From NCBI RefSeq assembly GCF_041022165.1, contig NZ_CP163302.1, forward strand, positions 2,170,001 to 2,234,000: a stretch of 64,000 nucleotides of DNA, written 5' to 3'. Position 1 is the stretch's first letter. Every line of letters starts with the position of its first letter. A model generated the notes under the pieces. The model was not told the origin of the DNA. It ran no database searches and saw only the letters and a program-made list of their open reading frames with translations. Positions 1 through 11,598 of the stretch are shown here, one piece after another. The translations under genes and the position numbers were made by a program. This DNA comes from Sinomonas sp. P10A9 (GTDB taxonomy: Bacteria; Actinomycetota; Actinomycetes; Actinomycetales; Micrococcaceae).

Positions 1-675
1 GAAGGCGGTAGCCTCGACGCGGCCGCCGTAGTACTTCTCCACCGTCGCGGCGTCCACCGTCGCCGACGCGTCGAGCGCAAGCTGGGAGCATGCCGCGGCG
101 AGCTCAGCGAGGCTGCTCCCTACAGCGGCGACAAGTGCATCGATGGCCTCCCGCTCGATGCGCCGCCCTGTTCCGCGGAACTCGGCCGCAACGAAGGCGG
201 CCTTGTCTGCGTCCTTCTTCAATGGCTGGCAGTCGATGACCGGTGCACCCGATGCCTTGACCGCGTCCAGGAGCTTCTTGCCCCTCGCCCCGCCCGCGTG
301 CCGCAGCACAAGGACCACGTCATTTTCGGGTGCGGAGACGTAGGCGAGGGTGTCACGGAGGAACTCCTCGGTCATCGACTCGAGTCCCTGGACCTCGACA
401 AGCTTGCTCTCCCCGAAGAGCGAAGGCGAGGCCGCCATGAGGAGCTCGCCACCGGAGTAGGTCCCCGCCTCGAGCCGGGTGACCTCAAGATCGGGGCTGG
501 CCGCGCGCGCTTTGGCCCTGATGGCATCCATGGACCGAGCCGCGATGTAGTCCTCAGGCCCGAGCACGAGGACCACGGGGGCCGGCGCCGCATCTCGCCA
601 CTCGACCGTGCCCGCGCTCTTGACGGCGCTTCCACGATGTCCGCCAGAACGGGCGCTGCGAGCTGCGGGCGTCAT
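1..675 (-). CDS. holA: DNA polymerase III subunit delta, C-terminus cut by window edge
   Basis: Clamp-loader delta subunit, which opens the beta sliding clamp at the replisome. Translating back from an ATG at 675 gives 225 residues that run off the window. The N-terminal domain is recognisable: VVLVLGPEDYIAARSMDAI near residues 34-52 and the run from DVVLVLRHAGGARGKKLL to PVIDCQPLKK around 125-155, typical of HolA. About 100-120 C-terminal residues lie outside. The start is supported by a strong AGGAGG Shine-Dalgarno about 5 nt upstream. It lies 31 nt after comEC on the same strand, the usual comEA-comEC-holA arrangement. Confidence 0.9.
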   Translation of the reverse strand, partial: MTPAARSARSGGHRGSAVKSAGTVEWRDAAPAPVVLVLGPEDYIAARSMDAIRAKARAASPDLEVTRLEAGTYSGGELLMAASPSLFGESKLVEVQGLESMTEEFLRDTLAYVSAPENDVVLVLRHAGGARGKKLLDAVKASGAPVIDCQPLKKDADKAAFVAAEFRGTGRRIEREAIDALVAAVGSSLAELAAACSQLALDASATVDAATVEKYYGGRVEATAF

Positions 676-706
676 GAACGGCCTCCTGCGGCCTGTTCGA
701 ATGAAA

Positions 707-2518
707 TCACCGCTCCACTCTCCCACGCCGCACCGTTACGCCCAATCCCGACGCGGTGCAGGCCAAGGCTGCGCGCGCCAGACGGATGATCCGGCACGCA
801 AGCAGCCGCACGGCCGCCTGCCCTGAGGGCAACAGGGTGGCCCAGAGGAGGGCGGCGTTGAGTCCGGACACGGCGGCCATCGCCACGGCACCGCCGACGC
901 CCTCCGGCCACCGCAGTGTGGCGCCGGGGAGACCGGCGAGCATCCGGGCCGTGAGGGCAATCGCCTGCGCGCCTGCTCCCCCGACGCCGACTGCGAGGAG
1001 CGCCACCGGGGGACACCACGCGCACGTGGCCAGCGCGAGCGTACCCGCAACCGTCACGACCGGCACGAACGGAGTCGAGGCGACATTCGCCACGAGCGAC
1101 AAGCTCAGGAACGAGGGCTGGATGAGCACCATGAGTGGTCCGCACGTGAGCTGAGCGGACAGGGGCACGGCGACGGCCAGAGCGAGCCAGGCCGGAAACC
1201 GTGCGGCGAGCATCTGGGTCAGCGGTGGGCCGAGGAGCGCGATACCGAGAGTCGCCGCCACCGAGAGGAGGAAGCCCATGCTCAGGGCCAGAGGCGGTTG
1301 GGCGAGGACGAGCACGAGCACGGCCGACGACACCGCCGAGCAGCTGCGTCCCGCCCGGCCGCTCACGAGAGCCACGAGCCCCACCGTGCCCATCGCTGCG
1401 GCGCGGAGGACGCTCGGTTCCGGGCCCACGATGACGGTGAATCCGATCACAGCCAGGGCGCACCCAATGAGGACCATGGCGCGCGACGCCCTCAACGACC
1501 GCAGGCCGAGGAGCACCAGGGCCAGCAGGAGGGTGAAATTGGCGCCGCTCACGGCGGTAAGGTGACCCAGGCCGACGTCGCGCATGGCGTCCTCGAGCTC
1601 CACCGGCAGCGCCGCCGTGTCCCCGACCGTCATGCCCGGCAGCAGGCCGGCGGCATCGGGCCAGAGCCATTCGGACGAACGCCGGAGCGATTCGCGCAGG
1701 GCTCCCACCTGCCGACGTGCGGCGTCGGACTCGACGACGCGGGGCCGGCTCGAGACGCTCAGAAGCGCAGTTCTCCCGGGCTGATCGGCCGGGACGATGC
1801 GCCCCGCCACCTCGATGGTTGTGCCGCTGCGGACTCGCGCCATCTCGGCCCCTCCGACAAGGCGGATCGAGGCAGACGCTGTGAAGGACCGGCCCCCATC
1901 GGTCGCCTGGAGGAGACGGCCCTCGGCGGCGAACCGGGGGCCCGAGCCGAAGGTGCCCCGCTGACGCTGTTGATTCGGCTCCCCGGTGACTTCCACTGTG
2001 GCGACGGTCTGGCCACCGCGGTCCAGCAGCTCGCCCGCGGGCCCGCTGTGTTCGGCTGCATGGTGGCCGGCTGCTGCCCCGAGACCAGCGGCCAGAGCGA
2101 TGGCCGTGCACGCCGTGAGGACTGCTGCAGGAACCGACCGCTTGAGCCGGGCACTCAGTCCTCGCCGGCGCGCCGCGACTCTGCCCTTCACCACAGAGAC
2201 CACAAGGGCGATGGCGAGGGCACCTGCCGCGACCGCCAGAGTCGAGGCCAGCAGGCCCGCTCGAGTCGCTGACGGCCCGATCGCGGGCGCGAGCGCCGCA
2301 CCGAGCCACGCGGCGGCGCCTACCGGAACGAGACGGAGGTCCCGCCATCGACCCGATCGGGTGTGGCCCGCGACGGGGTCGACGGACCACCACTGCGCAG
2401 CTCGGAGGCGAAGCTGTTCGACAAGCGTCGTCGCCGCGTCGGCCTCGACTCGGGGTCGGGCACCCGAGACGGCCGCCTCGCGATAGCGGTTCCACGCCTC
2501 GCGCCGCTCGTCGCTCAT
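707..2518 (-). CDS. comEC: ComEC/Rec2 family competence membrane channel, without metallo-beta-lactamase domain
   Basis: Predicted inner-membrane channel for uptake of single-stranded DNA during transformation. The 603-residue protein (ATG start; a GTG at 2539 would add 7 residues, and neither has a good ribosome binding site) has an N-terminal pair of membrane segments, a soluble OB-like part around residues 150-270, then the competence domain with the family signature HLTAVSGANFTLLLAL near residue 320 and many hydrophobic segments. It ends soon after the last membrane segments, so the C-terminal metallo-beta-lactamase-like domain of Bacillus ComEC is absent. It follows comEA by a few tens of bases and precedes holA. 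DNA uptake is known for the family; natural competence of this organism is not shown. Confidence 0.88.
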   Translation of the reverse strand: MSDERREAWNRYREAAVSGARPRVEADAATTLVEQLRLRAAQWWSVDPVAGHTRSGRWRDLRLVPVGAAAWLGAALAPAIGPSATRAGLLASTLAVAAGALAIALVVSVVKGRVAARRRGLSARLKRSVPAAVLTACTAIALAAGLGAAAGHHAAEHSGPAGELLDRGGQTVATVEVTGEPNQQRQRGTFGSGPRFAAEGRLLQATDGGRSFTASASIRLVGGAEMARVRSGTTIEVAGRIVPADQPGRTALLSVSSRPRVVESDAARRQVGALRESLRRSSEWLWPDAAGLLPGMTVGDTAALPVELEDAMRDVGLGHLTAVSGANFTLLLALVLLGLRSLRASRAMVLIGCALAVIGFTVIVGPEPSVLRAAAMGTVGLVALVSGRAGRSCSAVSSAVLVLVLAQPPLALSMGFLLSVAATLGIALLGPPLTQMLAARFPAWLALAVAVPLSAQLTCGPLMVLIQPSFLSLSLVANVASTPFVPVVTVAGTLALATCAWCPPVALLAVGVGGAGAQAIALTARMLAGLPGATLRWPEGVGGAVAMAAVSGLNAALLWATLLPSGQAAVRLLACRIIRLARAALACTASGLGVTVRRGRVER

Positions 2519-2555
2519 GGCCGGTGCGCAGAGGGCCACCGCGCGCGCTGGGAAC

Positions 2556-3590
2556 TCATCGCACGGTCACCATCGGGAGGATGGACTCGAGCATCTTCGG
2601 GCCGATTCCACTGACCGCGTCGAGGCCCTCGGGTTCTGCGAAGCGACCGTGGGCGGTCCGGAAGTCGACAATGCGCTGCGCGAGCACGGGGCCAACCCGC
2701 GGCAGCGTCGCGAGCTCCGCGACGGTGGCCGTGTTGATGTCGACCTTCCCGCCCGTCGCGCCGGTCGCGGCGCCACCCGGCGCCGCGCCAGTCGGTACAG
2801 TCCCGGCGGACTCCGGCACCTCTGGGTCGCCTACCGCGGGAATCCTGATCCGGGTCCCGTCCTCAACCGTCGCCGCCAGATTGAGCCGGTTGGTATCGGC
2901 GGCTGGTGTCGCACCGCCAGCCGCGGCGATGGCCTCATAGACGCGCGCGCCGGGCACGAGGTGGTACACGCCGGGCGCGGAGACGGCTCCGACAACATGA
3001 ACGGTTGGTCCGCCAGCCGCCGGCGGCGCTCCCGGCCCCGTCGGCCGGGCCATCCCCGTCTGGGTGCCAGAGGCAGAGTCCGTTCCCCCGTGCGCCTGCG
3101 CTGCTCCCACCGCCGTGACGGGGCGGACGTCGGGGCCAGCCGATCCAGCAAGCCACCACCAGGCTCCGCAGGTCGCAGACAGCAGCACCGCAACCACGGC
3201 GGCGAGCCGCACTGACATGGCAAATCTCGGCCGACTGCTCCGGACCCCATCCGCCATGCTGATTCGGTCCGCCGATACGGGATCAGCATCGGCAGGGGAG
3301 CCGGCTCCGGCCGCGACCTCAACGGCAGCGTTCGTACGGGCATCAGGTGTTGCGTCACCTCCCGTTTCGGCAGCGGCATCGAGATCGGCGTCACGGTCGG
3401 TAGCCCGGCTGTGCTCCTGGACGACGGGGATCTGTGCAGTGGCGGCGAGTCCCAGAAGGCCGTCCCCCGGGTCAGATACCTCCGAGAACAGGGCATCCCA
3501 GCGGTGGCGGGCCTCCTGCCGCCGCCTAAGAGAGTCCCGCCTGGACCAGACCATGGGGCCCACGCTGTCAGACGCGGCGCGGATCCGCAC
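2556..3590 (-). CDS. comEA: ComEA-type helix-hairpin-helix DNA-binding protein
   Basis: Membrane-anchored DNA receptor for transformation. The 344-residue product (GTG at 3590; ATG at 3554 is a possible later start) has a long acidic N-terminal cytoplasmic part, one membrane segment (VRLAAVVAVLLSATCGAWWW, about residues 127-146), an Ala/Gly/Pro linker, a SLBB domain (VHVVGAVSAPGVYHLVPGAR, about 198-217) and a C-terminal helix-hairpin-helix pair starting at KVDINTATVAELATLPRVGP. SLBB plus HhH in this order is the standard ComEA layout. The gene ends just before comEC, giving a comEA-comEC-holA operon. The long N-terminal extension before the membrane anchor is common in actinobacteria. Confidence 0.9.
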   Translation of the reverse strand: MRIRAASDSVGPMVWSRRDSLRRRQEARHRWDALFSEVSDPGDGLLGLAATAQIPVVQEHSRATDRDADLDAAAETGGDATPDARTNAAVEVAAGAGSPADADPVSADRISMADGVRSSRPRFAMSVRLAAVVAVLLSATCGAWWWLAGSAGPDVRPVTAVGAAQAHGGTDSASGTQTGMARPTGPGAPPAAGGPTVHVVGAVSAPGVYHLVPGARVYEAIAAAGGATPAADTNRLNLAATVEDGTRIRIPAVGDPEVPESAGTVPTGAAPGGAATGATGGKVDINTATVAELATLPRVGPVLAQRIVDFRTAHGRFAEPEGLDAVSGIGPKMLESILPMVTVR

Positions 3591-3650
3591 CGTATGCGGG
3601 ACCCATGTGGAAGGACACGCGCAACCGGCGCCTGTGGAGGAGAAGCGAGC

Positions 3651-4661
3651 TCAGTCCAGCGCGTCCACGGGCAGTGGCACGGCGAGCGGGTGGGGCCGCG
3701 GATCCGCTCCCGGCGAGATCACGACGGCGAGCACGCCGAGCCCCGTATGGGCGGCGAGGACCGCCGGGAGAGGCGAGAGCGCGACGTCGGCCGCGGGCAC
3801 CCCGAGATCCGACGCGAGCGAGGCCGCAAAAGCCTCGGCCTCGCCTCGGTTGCCGAAGTAGTGGACCGCAATCGATGGGTCCAGGGCCGCCGACGCGCGG
3901 GCCACTGCGAGCTCCCGGAGACGCGGAACAGCCTTGGCCGCAGTGCGGATCCGCTCGAGCGGCACGATGAGGCCATCACGGATGGTCAGGATGAGCTTGA
4001 TGGCAAGGACTGTCCCCACGAGGGAGGCCGCTGCGCCGATGCGCCCGCCGCGTCGGAGCTGCTCGAGGCTCGGAACGTAGAACAGCACCTCTGACCCGGC
4101 GAGCCGTTCCTCGCCGGCGCGGCGCACCTCGGCGAGGCCCGCGCCCCGCGCCGCGGCGCGCACGGCGGCGCGCACGGCGAAACCGAGCGCCATGCCGGCC
4201 GTCTGGGAGTCCACGACCTCGACAGGGATGCCCACGCGCCCTGCGGCGAGGCGTGCGGCGTCAACCGTCCCGGAGAGCTTTCCGGACAGGTGCAGGGAGG
4301 CGATGCCCTCGAAGCCGGCTTCCTCGAACCCGCGGTAGACCCGTTCGAATTGGCCTGGGGAGGGCCTCGACGTGCGGACCTGTGCGCCGGCGGCCAACGC
4401 CAGGCTCAGGGCGGTTCCGACGTCCTCACCCTCGGTGAAGATGTCCTGACCGACCATGACGGGCAGGACGACGTCCGCGAAGCATTCTGCGCGGACGAAT
4501 TCGGCGGCCCAGGCGTCCGGGAGGCCAGCGGACGAGTCGGTCACGACGGCAATCCGCGGCAGCGGGGTGGACGGGGCCGCCGCTGGGGCAGGCCCCGGAC
4601 GGAGCCTGCCCCAGCCGCGTCTCAGCCACGCGATCGCGGGCAGGTCCGTACTCTCAGCCAC
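3651..4661 (-). CDS. degV: DegV family fatty-acid-binding protein
   Basis: DegV (FakB-like) proteins bind a fatty acid in a deep pocket and in some bacteria pass it to a fatty acid kinase. The 336-residue protein shows the N-terminal motif RIAVVTDSSAGLP near residue 36-48, a second conserved block (RTSRPSPGQFERVY) near 97-110, and the SLEQLRRGGRIGAAASLVG block that follows. It begins with about 35 residues of Pro/Ala-rich extension. The GTG start lies 14 nt behind the leuS stop with a weak GCAGGG ribosome binding site, so it is probably cotranscribed with leuS. No FakA kinase gene is seen in the window, so the substrate and role are inference. Confidence 0.88.
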   Translation of the reverse strand: MAESTDLPAIAWLRRGWGRLRPGPAPAAAPSTPLPRIAVVTDSSAGLPDAWAAEFVRAECFADVVLPVMVGQDIFTEGEDVGTALSLALAAGAQVRTSRPSPGQFERVYRGFEEAGFEGIASLHLSGKLSGTVDAARLAAGRVGIPVEVVDSQTAGMALGFAVRAAVRAAARGAGLAEVRRAGEERLAGSEVLFYVPSLEQLRRGGRIGAAASLVGTVLAIKLILTIRDGLIVPLERIRTAAKAVPRLRELAVARASAALDPSIAVHYFGNRGEAEAFAASLASDLGVPAADVALSPLPAVLAAHTGLGVLAVVISPGADPRPHPLAVPLPVDALD

Positions 4662-4675
4662 CCTGCATCACCGGG

Positions 4676-7201
<2,526 letters not shown>

Positions 7202-7249
7202 CGTGCTTCTCTCCACTGAAATCCCGCCCTCCGGCATCCTGCTCCTGAC

Positions 7250-7276
7250 ACACAAAAGCCCCTCACACGGAGGGGC
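7250..7276 (-). terminator. Rho-independent terminator in the leuS leader (attenuator)
   Basis: On the minus strand, GCCCCTC and GAGGGGC form a perfect 7-bp stem with a 5-nt loop, followed directly by TTTTGTGTGT. It lies between the leader peptide stop at 7312 and the leuS start, with no other gene ending there except the leader. A terminator upstream of the gene it would control, behind a Leu-codon peptide, is the layout of classical transcription attenuation. An alternative antiterminator pairing was not convincingly found by eye. Confidence 0.75.
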
Positions 7277-7277
7277 G

Positions 7278-7312
7278 GCCGCTTGCTGACCGGAGACCCG
7301 GCGGCAAGCGGC
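7278..7312 (-). promoter_or_regulatory. leader hairpin between leu leader peptide and attenuator
   Basis: GCCGCTTGC pairs perfectly with GCAAGCGGC (9 bp), and inside it CCGG pairs with CCGG around a GTCT loop. The 5' arm begins at the last base of the leader peptide stop codon, so a ribosome stalled on the Leu codons or at the stop would prevent this hairpin from forming. That placement matches the 1:2 hairpin of an attenuator. Confidence 0.6.
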
Positions 7313-7338
7313 TATCGAAGGAGGAGGATGCCACGCAT
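7312..7338 (-). CDS. leucine leader peptide of leuS (MRGILLLR)
   Basis: An 8-codon frame, ATG CGT GGC ATC CTC CTC CTT CGA TAG, contains three consecutive Leu codons next to an Ile codon and ends at the base of the leader hairpin. A longer version from an ATG at 7347 ([11 protein letters not shown]) is in the same frame. The shorter start is preferred because TACCAT (7351-7346) sits exactly 7 nt upstream of it, as in leaderless actinobacterial transcripts. The peptide would report the supply of Leu-tRNA: leucine shortage stalls the ribosome and should favour transcription into leuS. Function is inferred from layout; translation is not proven. Confidence 0.7.
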   Translation of the reverse strand: MRGILLLR

Positions 7339-7345
7339 AGCCTTC

Positions 7346-7351
7346 ATGGTA
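7346..7351 (-). promoter_or_regulatory. predicted -10 box of the leuS leader transcript
   Basis: TACCAT on the minus strand fits TANNNT and lies 7 nt before the ATG of the leader peptide, so the transcript would start at or next to that ATG. No good -35 hexamer is visible, which is common for actinobacterial promoters. It would place the leuS transcript start downstream of glpK. Confidence 0.5.
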
Positions 7352-7411
7352 CCGCAGGCCCGACGCACGACGGCGGGTGGCCGCCGCGCGCCGGGCGCGC
7401 GGAACGCGGGG

Positions 7412-8929
7412 CTACTTCACGTCGGCGTCGACCCAGTCCATCGACTTGGTGACGGCCTTCTTCCAAAGCCGCATCTGACGATCGCGTTCAGTGCCCTCCA
7501 ACTGCGGGCTCCAGCGCCTGTCCTCACCCCAGTTGGCAGAGCACTCGCCGAGGTCCTTCCAGAAGCCCACGGCCAGGCCAGCCGCGTAGGCGGCGCCGAG
7601 GGCCGTGGTCTCGACGACCTTGGGCCGCACCACGTCGACGCCGAGGATGTCGGCCTGGAACTGCATGAGGGCGTCGTTGGCGACCATGCCGCCGTCGACC
7701 TTGAGCTCGGCGAGCGGGACGCCCGAGTCCGCGTTGACGGCGTCGAGCACCTCGCGCGTCTGGAACGCGGTCGCCTCGAGAGCGGCACGCGCGATGTGGC
7801 CCTTGTTCACGTAGCGCGTGAGGCCGACGATCGCTCCGCGGGCGTCGGCGCGCCAATAGGGCGCGAACAGGCCTGAGAAGGCCGGGACGATGTAGACGCC
7901 GCCATTGTCCTCGACGGACTTCGCAAGCGTCTCCACCTCCGGCGCGCTCGAGATCATGCCGAGGTTGTCGCGCAGCCACTGGATGAGCGAGCCCGTGACC
8001 GCGATGGAGCCCTCGAGTGCGTAGTGCGGCTTCGCGTCACCGAGCTTGTACCCGACCGTGGTCAGGAGCCCGTTCTTCGAGTGGACGATCTCCTCCCCCG
8101 TGTTGAAGATGAGGAAGCAGCCCGTCCCGTAGGTGTTCTTGGCCTCGCCCGCGTCGAACGCCGCCTGACCGAACGTCGCGGCCTGCTGGTCGCCAAGGAT
8201 GCCTGCGACAGGAACCTCGCGCAGCAGCTGGGAGGTGTGGACCGTGCCATACGTCTCGGAGGAGGACTTGATGGCGGGCATCATCGAGGCCGGGACCCCG
8301 AACGCGTCGAGGATCGACTGGTCCCACGCGAGGGTCTCGAGGTCCATGAACATCGTGCGCGACGCATTGGTCACGTCGGTGGCATGGACGCCGCCGTCGG
8401 TTCCTCCCGTGAGGTTCCACAGGACCCATGCATCGGTGTTGCCGAAGAGTAGGTCTCCCGCCTCCGCCTTGGCCCGCGCACCGTCCACGTTGTCGAGGAT
8501 CCACTTGATCTTCGTCCCCGAGAAGTACGTCGCGAGCGGCAGGCCAACCTTCTGCTTGAAGCGCTCCACGCCGCCGTCCTTGGCGAGCTCGTCGACGATC
8601 GACTGCGTGCGGGTGTCCTGCCAGACGATCGCGTTGTACACCGGCTCGCCGGTGTTCTTGTCCCAGACGACCGCAGTCTCGCGCTGGTTGGTGATGCCGA
8701 CCGCCGCGATGTCGTGCCGGGTCAGGTTTGCCTTGGACAACGCCTGGCCGATGACCTCGCGGGTGTTGTCCCAGATCTCCTTGGGGTTGTGCTCGACCCA
8801 CCCCGCCTGCGGGAAGATCTGCTCGTGCTCGAGCTGGCCGGTCGAGACGATGGACCCGGAGTGGTCGAACACGATGGCGCGCGTGCTCGTGGTGCCCTGG
8901 TCGATGGCGATGACGTACTGCTCTGACAT
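7412..8929 (-). CDS. glpK: glycerol kinase
   Basis: Phosphorylates glycerol to sn-glycerol 3-phosphate with ATP. The 505-residue protein has the usual length. The N-terminal FGGY-kinase signature [17 protein letters not shown] starts at residue 9; further conserved blocks are [30 protein letters not shown] and the C-terminal [20 protein letters not shown]. The start at 8929 is chosen over an ATG at 8935 because AAGGAG lies 8 nt before it and only about 2 nt before the other. The frame stays open far upstream, but that extension runs over glpF and has no homology. It is the last gene of a glpD-glpF-glpK set; its product is oxidised by GlpD. Confidence 0.97.
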   Translation of the reverse strand: MSEQYVIAIDQGTTSTRAIVFDHSGSIVSTGQLEHEQIFPQAGWVEHNPKEIWDNTREVIGQALSKANLTRHDIAAVGITNQRETAVVWDKNTGEPVYNAIVWQDTRTQSIVDELAKDGGVERFKQKVGLPLATYFSGTKIKWILDNVDGARAKAEAGDLLFGNTDAWVLWNLTGGTDGGVHATDVTNASRTMFMDLETLAWDQSILDAFGVPASMMPAIKSSSETYGTVHTSQLLREVPVAGILGDQQAATFGQAAFDAGEAKNTYGTGCFLIFNTGEEIVHSKNGLLTTVGYKLGDAKPHYALEGSIAVTGSLIQWLRDNLGMISSAPEVETLAKSVEDNGGVYIVPAFSGLFAPYWRADARGAIVGLTRYVNKGHIARAALEATAFQTREVLDAVNADSGVPLAELKVDGGMVANDALMQFQADILGVDVVRPKVVETTALGAAYAAGLAVGFWKDLGECSANWGEDRRWSPQLEGTERDRQMRLWKKAVTKSMDWVDADVK

Positions 8930-8972
8930 TCTCATTGCTCCTTTGGATGAGGCTGCGGGATGAGGCTGACCG

Positions 8973-9728
8973 CTACTTCGCCACTGCGGCGAAGATATCC
9001 GGGGTGATGCGGGCGAAGAGTCCAGCGAGCGCGCCGCCGATGAGCGGTCCCGCAACCGGGATCCACGCGTAGGCCCAGTCACTCGTGCCCTTGCCCTTGA
9101 TGGGCAGGACGGCGTGCGCAAGACGGGGCCCGAGGTCGCGCGCGGGGTTGATGGCATAGCCGGTCGGGCCGCCGAGCGAGACGCCGATACCCACGACGAG
9201 GAGCGCGACCGCGAGCGGGCCGAGGCCGGAAGGCGTACCACCGAACGAGAGGATGACCTCGACGAGCACGAACGTACCGATGATCTCGGTGATGAGGTTC
9301 CAGGCATTGCTGCGGATCGCGGGCGCCGTGGAGAACGTGCCGAGCTTGTTGGCGGGAACCTCCTCTGAATCGAAGTGCTGCTTGTAGGCAAGCCAGCAGA
9401 CCACGGCCCCGAGAAACGCCCCGACCAGCTCGCCGGCGAAGTAGGTCAGGGTAGAGGCGACATCGACCTTCACCCCGGGGGCGTACTCGGCACTGCCGTG
9501 CATGAGGAGGCCGAGCGTCACGGCGGGGTTGAGGTGTGCGCCGGACTTGGCCGCGATGAAGACGCCGGAGAAGACGGCAATTCCCCATCCCCACGTCACC
9601 ATGAGGAAGCCGCCCGCATAGCCCTTCGTGCCCTTCAGGGCCACATTCGCGACCACGCCACAGCCGAGTAGCGTGAGCATGCCCGTGCCGAGCACTTCAG
9701 AAAGGAAGACCAACCCTAGAGACATCAT
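8973..9728 (-). CDS. glpF: glycerol uptake facilitator (aquaglyceroporin)
   Basis: Membrane channel of the MIP family that lets glycerol diffuse into the cell, where GlpK traps it. The 251-residue protein carries both hallmark NPA loops, [11 protein letters not shown] (about residues 65-75) and [10 protein letters not shown] (about 190-199), and six hydrophobic segments. The Asp after the second NPA (NPARD) is typical of glycerol-conducting members. The start is ATG at 9728 (a second ATG follows at once), with AAGGAG close upstream. It sits 43 nt before glpK and 64 nt after glpD. Confidence 0.96.
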   Translation of the reverse strand: MMSLGLVFLSEVLGTGMLTLLGCGVVANVALKGTKGYAGGFLMVTWGWGIAVFSGVFIAAKSGAHLNPAVTLGLLMHGSAEYAPGVKVDVASTLTYFAGELVGAFLGAVVCWLAYKQHFDSEEVPANKLGTFSTAPAIRSNAWNLITEIIGTFVLVEVILSFGGTPSGLGPLAVALLVVGIGVSLGGPTGYAINPARDLGPRLAHAVLPIKGKGTSDWAYAWIPVAGPLIGGALAGLFARITPDIFAAVAK

Positions 9729-9792
9729 TGACTCCTTGTGTTGTCAGGTGCAACCCGGGACCACTCCGGCCCAGAGTGTGGTGCGCTGCGCC

Positions 9793-11541
9793 TCAGTCGA
9801 CCAGTTGGCCAACGTTGACGCGATGACGCTCGGCCAGTGTCGCGGTTGCGTGCTGGACCTCCCGCCAGGTCTGGTGCTCGTCCCAGCCGAGGAGGCCAGC
9901 GCAATGGCCGGACACCTCCTTGACGAGCTCAGCCGTCACATGCCCCCGGAAGGCCAGAGAGGTGCGGCGGACGAGGATGTCGATCGTGTGGCCCACCTGC
10001 TCGTGCAGCGCCATCCACGCGAGTTCTCGGACGCTCAGCTCCCCGGTGCTCTCGAGCCGACTGTCCTCCCCCTCCCGCAGGAATTCAATGACGTGTGCTG
10101 CCCTTGTGCCGTATCGCGCGAGGAGCACTTCGGCACGCGCCGCATCGATCCCCTTCCCCGTGTGGTCCTCGATCCAGCGGCCAACGGCCTCTGCGGTGGT
10201 GGGGAAGCCCTTCCCGCCTCCGATCGCGAGCTCGGCCGTATTCACGATCCGCGGCCTGCCGAGGATCCCGAGGATCTGGTCGGCGAGATGCTCTGAGAGC
10301 GCGCGGAACGTGGTCCATTTGCCGCCCACGAGACTCAGGGCCGTAGCGCCGCCCGGCAGCTCCGACCGCTCGATCCGGTAGTCGCGCGAAACGAAACCCG
10401 GTGCGGTGTCGTCGTGACGCGGGAGCGGGCGCACGCCCGAGAACGTGTAGACGATGCTGTCGCGGCCGACGTCGATCGTCGGGAAGACGTGGTGGATGAG
10501 GTCGAAGAAGTAGTCGACCTCATCGTCCGTGCACGTCGGAGCGAGGTCCGCGCCGGCGTCGATATCAGTCGTCCCAACGAGGACCCTGTCCCCGAGGGGA
10601 TAGATCAGCACGATCCGCCCATCGCTGTGCTCGAAGAAGATCTCGCGGCCCGCGCACGCGGCGAGGAGCCCGGCGTGGGCCAGGACGATGTGCGAGCCCT
10701 TCGTGCCACCCATGAAGCGGGTCGGCGCCCCGAAGGCTCCATTGGTGAGATCGACCCACGCGCCGGTCGTGTTGACCACGACGTCTGCCGCGAAGTCGAA
10801 CTCCGTGCCCGTGAGCTCGTCACGGAGTCGCACCGTGGTAACGCTGGGCGCACCGGTGCCTTCCGCGAGCCCCACGGCGGAGACGTAGTTGGTGGCACGC
10901 GCATGGTCGCCAGCAGCGAGTCCATCGTGCAGGACGTCAAGCGTCAGCCGCTCGGGATTGTGGACCGACGCGTCGAAGTACGTGGCTGTGTACTTAAGAT
11001 CGGGCCGCAGGAGCGGGAGTTCCGCCAGAGCCTTCTTCCGGCCCAGGAAGCGGTGGCGCGGGACAGAGCCTCCCTCCCGGGAGAAGGCATCGTAGAGGGC
11101 CAGTCCGATCTTGATCAGGAAGGCGCCGCGCTCGCGCGGCTTGCCCGAACGGTGAGTGAGGAAGCGCAGCGGCGCGTTGAGGATCCCCGAGAAGGTCGAG
11201 AAGATCGGGATCGTGGTGCGCAGCGCCTTGACGTAGTGCGGCGCGATCCGCAGGAGCCGGTTCCGCTCGACGACCGATTCACGGACCAGGCGGAACTCGC
11301 CGTTCTCGAGGTACCGGATCCCGCCGTGGATCATGTGCGACGACGCGCCCGAGGCACCCTCGCAGTAGTCGCCCCGCTCGACGAGCGTGACGTCCACGCC
11401 CTGGAGTGCCAGATCACGGAACGTACCCACGCCATTGATGCCGCCGCCGATGATGAGGACCTTGGCCGCAGGCGGGGCCCTGAGTGCATCGGCACCTGCC
11501 CGAGAGCCTTCCGGGCGAGTGGGGTCGGGGGTCTGAACCAC
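9793..11541 (-). CDS. glpD: aerobic glycerol-3-phosphate dehydrogenase
   Basis: FAD-dependent, membrane-associated enzyme that oxidises sn-glycerol 3-phosphate to dihydroxyacetone phosphate and feeds electrons to the quinone pool. The 582-residue product has the FAD-binding Rossmann motif VLIIGGGINGVGTFRDLALQ near residue 29-48, the conserved blocks GASSHMIHGGIRYLE and PLGDRVLVGTTD, and a C-terminal helical cap domain. The GTG start at 11541 has AAGGAG 6 nt upstream. It is the first gene of the glp set and is divergent from a SorC-type regulator; the -10-like TATGTT on its strand lies inside the inverted repeat at 11599-11613, which suggests repression. Confidence 0.97.
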   Translation of the reverse strand: MVQTPDPTRPEGSRAGADALRAPPAAKVLIIGGGINGVGTFRDLALQGVDVTLVERGDYCEGASGASSHMIHGGIRYLENGEFRLVRESVVERNRLLRIAPHYVKALRTTIPIFSTFSGILNAPLRFLTHRSGKPRERGAFLIKIGLALYDAFSREGGSVPRHRFLGRKKALAELPLLRPDLKYTATYFDASVHNPERLTLDVLHDGLAAGDHARATNYVSAVGLAEGTGAPSVTTVRLRDELTGTEFDFAADVVVNTTGAWVDLTNGAFGAPTRFMGGTKGSHIVLAHAGLLAACAGREIFFEHSDGRIVLIYPLGDRVLVGTTDIDAGADLAPTCTDDEVDYFFDLIHHVFPTIDVGRDSIVYTFSGVRPLPRHDDTAPGFVSRDYRIERSELPGGATALSLVGGKWTTFRALSEHLADQILGILGRPRIVNTAELAIGGGKGFPTTAEAVGRWIEDHTGKGIDAARAEVLLARYGTRAAHVIEFLREGEDSRLESTGELSVRELAWMALHEQVGHTIDILVRRTSLAFRGHVTAELVKEVSGHCAGLLGWDEHQTWREVQHATATLAERHRVNVGQLVD

Positions 11542-11598
11542 GTGGGTCTCCTTGCACTGTGTCTTTCCTGGGGCGTTCGCAGCTATTCTTCGGACCTG

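Noticed and set aside
672..2495. Long minus-strand reading frame of about 600 codons inside comEC
   Set aside because: It lies in another frame of comEC, has Arg/Pro/Gly-rich composition typical of a high-GC shadow frame, and shows no domain.
7250..7347. T-box riboswitch upstream of leuS
   Set aside because: The region is under 100 nt, with no T-box consensus or specifier loop; the Leu-codon peptide and terminator explain it better.
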